The notes under the pieces were generated by a model. It had not been told where the DNA came from and did not search any database. It worked only from the letters and a program-made list of their open reading frames with translations. A DNA stretch of 64,000 nucleotides from WRMS01 sp038562165. Its GTDB lineage: Bacteria; Bacillota; Peptococcia; DRI-13; UBA5745. The number at the start of each line of letters is the position of its first letter. The stretch's first letter is position 1. Below are positions 59,037 through 64,000 of this stretch, piece after piece. Where the stretch lies: assembly GCA_038562165.1 (NCBI GenBank), contig JBCFAO010000001.1:1-64000 (forward strand), in the 5' to 3' direction. A program made the position numbers and the translations under genes.

Positions 59037-59079
59037 GAATTATTTAGGCGTCTTATAAATTATGAGGACTTAAATATTT

Positions 59080-60066
59080 CTACATATTTGAAATCAGCAA
59101 GGTGAAGTCAAGTGCATTTATTTCCCGATATACTCCATATTGAATACAACTGCAAAAATCTTCCCATGTGTTTTCCGAGTAATCCTCGATATAAGGAAAT
59201 TTAATATTTTCTTTATGAAAAAAAGGCTCTGCTTCTACATGGCAAATATAAGGATATATTAGCCGGTTAGCTTTAATTTCATCCTTCCAATATAAATCGT
59301 CGGCAGCACCCTTTAATTGCCTTAAACGTTTGTCAGATAATTTTGAAGTAACTTTATAGGCAACTATCTTTTTTACGTTAAGATCACCCTGCTTTATCGA
59401 ATCAATAAATATTTTTCTTTTACCACGGCGGCCATCTGCATCTATCATTACACAAATATCATTTGGCTGTAAATCCCTCACAAATATGTTTTTTTCATAC
59501 CCATCTTCTTTAAAACCCAGCAAGGAGGGGCTTCCGGGATCTCTCTTATATAAACTTCCGTCATCGGCAAAGTAATTCTTATGCGCTGCATTACTAATCG
59601 GATAAAGGACTATTCTTGGAATATTTCTAATATAATTGCCAACCATAAAATCTTCGAGAGTGCTGTCAATATATTCATCGGACTTCAACTTAAACCACTT
59701 CTTAAATGATTTTTTAAACTGTGTTTCCGTATTAGCAGAACTTAAGATTGATATCTGCTGCACATTTGGTATTTTTTTATTCTCGCGCACTACCAAAATT
59801 ACGCCATTCAATTCCTTGAATTTTGGAAAGTCGGCACTTTTATCGTGTTTATGAGCGATGAAATTTTGGGAAATCCATTCGACTTCTACCGGAATCCATA
59901 TGCCATTTGATAATTTGCCTTCTAAATCCCAAAAGGTTCCCGTTTTATTAGACCTTGCATCTACAAGTAATTGATATTCGTTTTTGTATTTCACAGATAG
60001 TTCCATACTTGAAATATGCTCAATAATGTATTCCTGTAAAACGATCTCATGTATGTATTGACTCAT
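59080..60066 (-). CDS. Unknown AT-rich gene; possible nuclease-like + EVE/PUA-like domains
   Basis: A 328-residue protein with no firm family match. In the N-terminal half the segment FWDLEGKLSNGIWIPVEVEW, followed by a helix and a hydrophobic strand (GVILVV), recalls the PD-(D/E)xK nuclease core, though the lysine is replaced. In the C-terminal half FVRDLQPNDICVMI, then KKIVAYKVTSKL, then RLIYPYICHVEAEPFF follow the strand pattern of EVE/PUA-like domains, which bind modified bases. The coding sequence is clearly more AT-rich than its neighbours, suggesting recent gain; a tRNA gene lies 121 bases upstream. A modification-dependent nuclease is one reading. Both domain assignments are made by eye. 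Confidence 0.55.
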   Translation of the reverse strand: MSQYIHEIVLQEYIIEHISSMELSVKYKNEYQLLVDARSNKTGTFWDLEGKLSNGIWIPVEVEWISQNFIAHKHDKSADFPKFKELNGVILVVRENKKIPNVQQISILSSANTETQFKKSFKKWFKLKSDEYIDSTLEDFMVGNYIRNIPRIVLYPISNAAHKNYFADDGSLYKRDPGSPSLLGFKEDGYEKNIFVRDLQPNDICVMIDADGRRGKRKIFIDSIKQGDLNVKKIVAYKVTSKLSDKRLRQLKGAADDLYWKDEIKANRLIYPYICHVEAEPFFHKENIKFPYIEDYSENTWEDFCSCIQYGVYREINALDFTLLISNM

Positions 60067-60146
60067 TACATATGCACCTCCATATCTCCGGCAGTATAGT
60101 TACTCAAGTGAACTGTTATTTCTTAAGTATAATCAAATTATAATCA

Positions 60147-60179
60147 AAAAACCACTTTTGATTTCTCAAAAGTGGTTTT
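60147..60179 (-). terminator. Terminator after tRNA-Ala
   Basis: AAAACCACTTTTGA-N4-TCAAAAGTGGTTTT, a perfect 14-bp stem followed by T on the minus strand, eight bases past the tRNA 3' end. Confidence 0.88.
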
Positions 60180-60186
60180 GTTTTAG

Positions 60187-60259
<73 letters not shown>

Positions 60260-60367
60260 ATATTTTACTGAATATGCAGTTTAGCAAGTCCAATGTTCCT
60301 GCAACATTGATTATTCTAGCATAACATTTATGATCCTGCAACTACTTTTTTTACTTTTTTACGATTG

Positions 60368-60396
60368 TTGTTGAATAGAAGATTTTGTTATATCAT
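60368..60396 (+). promoter_or_regulatory. Candidate promoter of the MazG-like gene
   Basis: TTGTTG and TATCAT separated by 17 bases, about 40 bases upstream of the start codon. Confidence 0.45.
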
Positions 60397-60434
60397 TTAT
60401 GTAACCTTAATAAAAATTAGAAAGTGAGCCTGCC

Positions 60435-60803
60435 ATGAACGACATATCTATCGACAATATCCTCAACCGCATAGAACAGTTTTGCAAGGACCGCAATTGG
60501 GATCAATTCCACACACCGAAAGAGCTGGCTATCGGCGCCGTCACCGAAGCTGCCGAGTTGTTGGATTTATTTCGTTTTCTTTCTGACCAACAAATAGAAG
60601 ATATGCTGACCGACGAAAACGGGCGCGCTAAAATAGGCCAAGAGCTAGCGGATATCCTATACTTCTTACTGCGCTTTTCCCAACTCTACGGCTTTGACTT
60701 GCTTGAGGAAGTTGATAAGAAAATGAGCATTAACGAGGCGAAATATCCCGTAAAATTATCCCGGGATTGCAATTTGAAATACAATGAACTGACAGAGAAA
60801 TAA
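60435..60803 (+). CDS. MazG-like nucleotide pyrophosphohydrolase
   Basis: A 122-residue all-helical MazG-family protein. The metal-binding pattern is visible as the helix GAVTEAAELLDLF (ExxE type) and the later QELADILYFLLRF (ExxD). The segment DRNWDQFHTPKELA is typical of the iMazG/dCTPase-like branch. Such enzymes cleave NTPs or dNTPs to monophosphate and pyrophosphate and clear non-canonical or excess nucleotides. The next gene begins 18 bases later and may share its transcript. Confidence 0.87.
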   Translation: MNDISIDNILNRIEQFCKDRNWDQFHTPKELAIGAVTEAAELLDLFRFLSDQQIEDMLTDENGRAKIGQELADILYFLLRFSQLYGFDLLEEVDKKMSINEAKYPVKLSRDCNLKYNELTEK

Positions 60804-60821
60804 TAATAGGAGGCAATCTGA

Positions 60822-61460
60822 ATGAAACGGAACCATACTATTTTCTTAACATTACTGATTATCCTTTTTGCATTATTCCTGGCCTCTTGCGGCGAAGGCG
60901 ACGAGCCTATGGCTGAAAAACCTGTGATTTATTTGTACCCCGCAGAAAAAACCGACATTACCGTTAAGCTTGATTATCATGGCGAACTCTTTGTTACCTA
61001 TCCAAGCTATGGCGAGGGCTGGAATGTAACTGCCTACCCTGATGGCACAATTATTAACAAAGCTGATGGCCAGGAGTATTCCTATTTGTTTTGGGAAGGA
61101 AGCGCAGACAGCGAATACGATTTTTCTGCAGGCTTTGTTGTAAAAGGCGGGGATACGGAAGCTTTCTTGAAAGAAAAGCTTAAATTCATGGGGCTTTTGC
61201 CTAAAGAATATAATGAATTCATTGTGTATTGGCTGCCGAAAATGATCGCTAATCCTTACAACCTGATTTCATTTCAAGGAAAAGCCTATACAGACGATGC
61301 CCCACTGGAGATTTCCCCTGCTCCGGACAGCGTGCTAAGAGTTTTCATGGCCTTCAAACCTCTTGAGAGGGCAATAGAGGTACCTGAGCAGAAATTAGAG
61401 CCTTTCCAGCGAAAAGGCTTCACCGTTATCGAATGGGGCGGCAGTCAAGTCATTGATTAG
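60822..61460 (+). CDS. Lipoprotein of unknown function with KPVIYLYP motif
   Basis: A 212-residue lipoprotein. The signal peptide ends in the lipobox LASCGEG. The mature part begins with KPVIYLYPAEKTDITVKLDY, a sequence found at the start of a widespread but uncharacterized family of extracellular proteins, and continues as a beta-rich domain. An aromatic-rich segment includes YSYLFWEG. No catalytic motif is visible. GGAGGCAATCTGA precedes the ATG. Exposed on the cell surface. Confidence 0.75.
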   Translation: MKRNHTIFLTLLIILFALFLASCGEGDEPMAEKPVIYLYPAEKTDITVKLDYHGELFVTYPSYGEGWNVTAYPDGTIINKADGQEYSYLFWEGSADSEYDFSAGFVVKGGDTEAFLKEKLKFMGLLPKEYNEFIVYWLPKMIANPYNLISFQGKAYTDDAPLEISPAPDSVLRVFMAFKPLERAIEVPEQKLEPFQRKGFTVIEWGGSQVID

Positions 61461-61473
61461 GCCGCAATACTGT

Positions 61474-62949
61474 TTATATACAAAAAGCTGCATAAAGGGG
61501 CACTGTTTTGATGCGGTTTTCAAAACCAAAGTTCCTGCCGGACAGCTTGATTGCGTAGGCCGGCTTATAGGTGTCAATATAGACTCCCAGGCTTTTCGCT
61601 TTCGTATTGTCAGCAGCCTTGACCTCGATGGGAATAATTTCACCCTGTCGCTGGATCACAAAATCCACCTCAGCGCCTCTTGGGGAAAACCAATAAAAAC
61701 AGGTATATCCATTTGCGGTCAGTTGGCAGCATACGTAATTTTCTGTCATGCCTCCCTTGAAATCGTCCAGTTCGCCGGAAAGATACAAAACGTCTTCCGC
61801 AACCACGTCTTTCTTGGCGCAAAGCAACCCTACATCGGATACATAGGTTTTGAAAGAATCGATATTGCGGTAGTTTTCAAGAGGCTTCATCGCTTGTTCA
61901 ACCTGATAGATTCTGGTGACAATACCAGAGAGTGCCAGCCACTCGATTGCGTTCTCAAATTCAGAAGCCCTGCCTCCCTTTTTAATAAGCTTATACTGAA
62001 AACGTGTGTTTTTCTTTGAGAGCTGAACAGTGATATTGTCGTATACCAGACGCACCTTTTTAATTTCGTTCTCCTGATTGTATTTGCTCATATCATTAAG
62101 ATAGCTGGTAAGGATGGTCTTTTGGGTATGGCGGATCAAAATATAATCCTTTGTTTCCACGAATTTAGCTACACAATCGGGCATCCCACCCACTATCAGG
62201 TACTGCCTGTAATAGTTCATGGCGGCATCGTGCAAGGCTTGTGGCATCGCTGAATCGCTTTCAAAGCAAGTCTTAATTTGCATGACCAAACTGTCCTCAT
62301 CCAGGGCCAGCAAGAACTCCTCAAAATCCATTGGGTAGAGTGTCTTGATATCCACCTTGCCGACGGGGAAGGAGAATAGTTCTCTGTTAACAGCCACACC
62401 CAATAAACTTCCGGCCGCAATCACGTGATAGTCCGGCGCATTTTCGCAGAAGTATTTCAAAGATGTAAGAGCCCTCTCGCATAGCTGAACCGCATCGAAA
62501 ACGATGAGGGTTTTTTTTCGTATGATCGTTTGGCCGGCAAGGCGGGATAATATGGGCACCAAATAGTCTGGATCCAGACTTTCTTCAAAAGTTTTTATCA
62601 GTGAAGGATTTGTTTCAAAATTAAAATAGGCGACGTTTTCGTAATTATTCCGGCCAAATTCGAGAATCGAATAGGTTTTTCCTACCTGTCTGGCGCCTTG
62701 TAAAATAAGGGGCCTGCGAAGTTTTTTAAGTCTTACACCAGTAAAAAAATTGACATATGTCTTACTTTTTGTTAATATCTGAATTACGATTAAAAGACAG
62801 GACGACAGATAGGAGGTATGCTCTGTGTATAAAGGAACGAATCCCTCTGCTAAGCGTTCGCAGGAGTGGATTGCTAATTCTCTTGTTTCTTTGATGCGGG
62901 AAAAATCCTTCGAACAAATTTCAATAAAAGAAATCATGGAAGACAGCAA
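61474..62949 (-). CDS. AAA+ ATPase with DUF4143 domain; start uncertain
   Basis: An ATPase of the AAA_14/DUF4143 family. Walker A GARQVGKTYSILEF begins near residue 84 of the open frame and Walker B is KTLIVFDAVQLCERAL (the usual DEIQ/DEVQ reads DAVQ). The C-terminal DUF4143 part includes VSDVGLLCAKK and the nuclease-like segment FVIQRQGEIIPIEVKAADN. The family normally has only about 20 residues before the segment RRPLIL. In this frame the next 60 codons upstream run under the divergent tetR gene and its promoter, and no ATG, GTG or TTG occurs at the expected place near 62778 (ATA is found). The native start may be mutated or lost. Cellular role of the family is unknown. Confidence 0.65.
   Translation of the reverse strand: MLSSMISFIEICSKDFSRIKETRELAIHSCERLAEGFVPLYTEHTSYLSSCLLIVIQILTKSKTYVNFFTGVRLKKLRRPLILQGARQVGKTYSILEFGRNNYENVAYFNFETNPSLIKTFEESLDPDYLVPILSRLAGQTIIRKKTLIVFDAVQLCERALTSLKYFCENAPDYHVIAAGSLLGVAVNRELFSFPVGKVDIKTLYPMDFEEFLLALDEDSLVMQIKTCFESDSAMPQALHDAAMNYYRQYLIVGGMPDCVAKFVETKDYILIRHTQKTILTSYLNDMSKYNQENEIKKVRLVYDNITVQLSKKNTRFQYKLIKKGGRASEFENAIEWLALSGIVTRIYQVEQAMKPLENYRNIDSFKTYVSDVGLLCAKKDVVAEDVLYLSGELDDFKGGMTENYVCCQLTANGYTCFYWFSPRGAEVDFVIQRQGEIIPIEVKAADNTKAKSLGVYIDTYKPAYAIKLSGRNFGFENRIKTVPLYAAFCI
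62750..62778 (+). promoter_or_regulatory. Promoter and operator of the tetR gene at 62825
   Basis: TTGACA (62750-62755) and TAATAT (62773-62778) have a 17-base spacer. The palindrome GACATATGTC overlaps the -35 box, and GTCTTAC occurs on both sides of it, suggesting autoregulation. Confidence 0.65.
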
Positions 62950-63376
62950 GCTGGCCAGGCAAACTTTTTATCAGGTATTTGATTCGAAAGAGGATGTGCT
63001 GGAATATTACATGGATTGTTTGTTTGCCGAATATTTAAAACGTTGTGAAGCGGAGGTGGTTGGCAATCTCTGCGACGCCGCAAAATTATTTTTTAAATTT
63101 TTCAATCAAAATGAGTCTTTTATCGAGTCTTTGGCACAAAATCACAAGGTGGGTATCCTGCAAAAAAAATGCAACGACTATTTGCAAAACGAACGCTTTA
63201 TGAAGTTCACCCATGCCGGCATTCATAATCCCCAGGAAAAAGCCTTTGCTTCCGCTTTCGTTACGGCAGGATTAATCGGTTTGCTGGTAGACTGGTTTAA
63301 AAGCGGCAAGACTGTCGGCACAGAAGAGCTGGCTAATCTTGTTTGCAGAATCACCAATACAAAAACCACTGAATAA
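62825..63376 (+). CDS. TetR-family regulator (DhaS-like)
   Basis: A 183-residue regulator with the N-terminal HTH FEQISIKEIMEDSKLARQTF followed by YQVFDSKEDVLEYYM; the rest is a helical effector domain. The start is a GTG, with AGGAGG eight bases upstream; an ATG seven bases before it is closed by a stop after four codons. It is followed after 12 bases by a CGGC-domain gene and then a DUF401 gene, which are likely co-transcribed and possibly its targets. Confidence 0.83.
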   Translation: MYKGTNPSAKRSQEWIANSLVSLMREKSFEQISIKEIMEDSKLARQTFYQVFDSKEDVLEYYMDCLFAEYLKRCEAEVVGNLCDAAKLFFKFFNQNESFIESLAQNHKVGILQKKCNDYLQNERFMKFTHAGIHNPQEKAFASAFVTAGLIGLLVDWFKSGKTVGTEELANLVCRITNTKTTE

Positions 63377-63388
63377 GGAGACAACGTA

Positions 63389-63721
63389 ATGAAAGTTGGC
63401 ATAATCAGATGCATGCAAACGGAAGACTATTGCCCTGGCACCGCAGACTTCCGGGTAATTCGTGAGAAAAAAGGGGCTTTTGAAGGTGTGGCTGAGGATA
63501 TCGAGTTGATCGGCTTCACCAACTGCGGCGGCTGTCCCGGCAAAAAGGCGGTGCTGCGGGCAAGAGAACTGGTGAAAAGAGGAGCGGATACCATCGTTTT
63601 TGCCTCCTGCATCCAAAGGGGCAATCCAATCGGCTACCCTTGTCCTTTTGCGAAAAAAATGAGAGAGATCGTCGTTAAGGACTCTGGGGAGCAAATCAGA
63701 ATCTTGGATTATACCCATTAA
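63389..63721 (+). CDS. CGGC-domain protein
   Basis: A 110-residue protein of the CGGC-domain family: an initial RCMQTEDYCPGT, the naming motif NCGGCPGKKA at about residue 46, and FASCIQRGNPIGYPCPFAKK. Six or so conserved cysteines suggest a metal or iron-sulfur site. The function of the family is not established. AAGGAGACAACGTA precedes the ATG. It lies between tetR and a DUF401 gene. Confidence 0.83.
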   Translation: MKVGIIRCMQTEDYCPGTADFRVIREKKGAFEGVAEDIELIGFTNCGGCPGKKAVLRARELVKRGADTIVFASCIQRGNPIGYPCPFAKKMREIVVKDSGEQIRILDYTH

Positions 63722-63751
63722 TCTTTAAACTGTGGAGTTGCGGAGGTATTT

Positions 63752-64000
63752 ATGGCTATCATTAAACTGCTTGTTGTTTTTGCCGTCATGGTAATTGTGC
63801 TGAAACTAAAAAAGCCTTTATTCCTGGCCATCATTGGGGCAACGATTGCTACCGCCCTTTTATTCGGTATAGGTTTGGGGCCTTTTTTTTCTGCCTTATA
63901 CCGGGGAGCCACCGGCTGGGGCACCCTTTCCATACTGCTGGTCTTCTATCTTATTGCCTTTCTCCAGCGGATGCTGGAAAAGCGGGGCAGCCTGAACCTG
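63752..64000 (+). CDS. DUF401-type membrane protein, cut by the window end
   Basis: An open frame of 83 codons begins at an ATG with GGAGG five bases upstream and runs off the window. It encodes a highly hydrophobic start (VVFAVMVIVLKLKKPLFLAI, then further helices with GWGTLSILLVFYLIAFLQ) typical of DUF401 and related permease-like proteins with about ten helices. Transport of an anion or organic acid has been proposed for such folds; nothing here shows the substrate. Confidence 0.65.
   Translation, partial: MAIIKLLVVFAVMVIVLKLKKPLFLAIIGATIATALLFGIGLGPFFSALYRGATGWGTLSILLVFYLIAFLQRMLEKRGSLNL

Noticed and set aside
58737..59058. Short open frames on both strands upstream of trpE
   Set aside because: The region is explained by the T-box leader and its terminator. 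There is no trpL-type leader peptide with a run of Trp codons behind a ribosome binding site.
61453..62019. 188-codon plus-strand frame after the lipoprotein gene
   Set aside because: It is antisense to the DUF4143 part of the AAA ATPase, which has recognizable motifs; the plus-strand translation has none.

Overview
The window looks like the chromosome of an anaerobic, endospore-forming member of the Bacillota (Clostridia; a Peptococcaceae- or Sporomusaceae-like organism would fit, but the exact taxon cannot be read from the sequence). The grounds are a gerA-type germinant receptor operon, a group B-like [FeFe] hydrogenase, corrinoid methyltransferase genes, a tryptophan T-box leader, strong TTGACA/TATAAT promoters and a DUF401-type membrane protein.

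Region 1 (1 to about 18842) is part of an integrated mobilizable or conjugative element of the kind common in gut and other anaerobic Clostridia. A left-running mobilization operon carries a HipB/HipA-like pair with a perfect palindromic operator, a small conserved protein, a ribbon-helix-helix relaxosome protein, a MobP-type relaxase with a long Sel1-repeat tail, a DUF3991/TOPRIM protein, a VirD4/TraG coupling ATPase and a winged-helix protein. The cargo at the left is an AgrCA-like two-component system with an XRE regulator, a 1602-residue SLH/choline-binding-repeat surface protein and a divergent TetR regulator. No integrase and no other type IV secretion gene lies in the window. The right end of the element has cut an ABC permease gene; only its C-terminal third and its ATPase partner survive (18843-20034).

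Region 2 (20.5-28.4 kb) holds an aldehyde dehydrogenase, a chemoreceptor with a CZB-like zinc-site sensor, and a gerA-gerC-gerB-small membrane protein operon with a candidate sigma-G promoter.

Region 3 (28.4-43.3 kb) is the metabolic core: a [FeFe] hydrogenase; a NitT/TauT-type ABC importer whose first gene encodes a small protein keeping the four [4Fe-4S] cysteines of a hydrogenase H-cluster domain; and an eight-gene operon with a second NitT/TauT importer, three uroporphyrinogen-decarboxylase-fold methyltransferases, a corrinoid protein and a RACo-like reductive activator. I read this as import and demethylation of an unidentified methylated compound. A chemoreceptor gene lies immediately upstream. 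Most of these genes run leftward.

Region 4 (43.5-54.0 kb) has a 5TM-PAS-GGDEF-EAL signalling protein, an operon joining a FecBCD-type metal-chelate importer to a SAM methyltransferase and a MoeA paralogue, a cupin, a metallo-beta-lactamase-fold hydrolase and an SRPBCC protein.

Region 5 (54.0-64.0 kb) carries trpEGDCF, controlled by a T-box leader, without trpBA; an AT-rich gene whose product may join a nuclease-like and an EVE/PUA-like domain; tRNA-Ala(GGC); a MazG-like pyrophosphohydrolase; a lipoprotein; an AAA/DUF4143 ATPase; a TetR regulator; a CGGC-domain protein; and the start of a DUF401 protein cut by the window edge.
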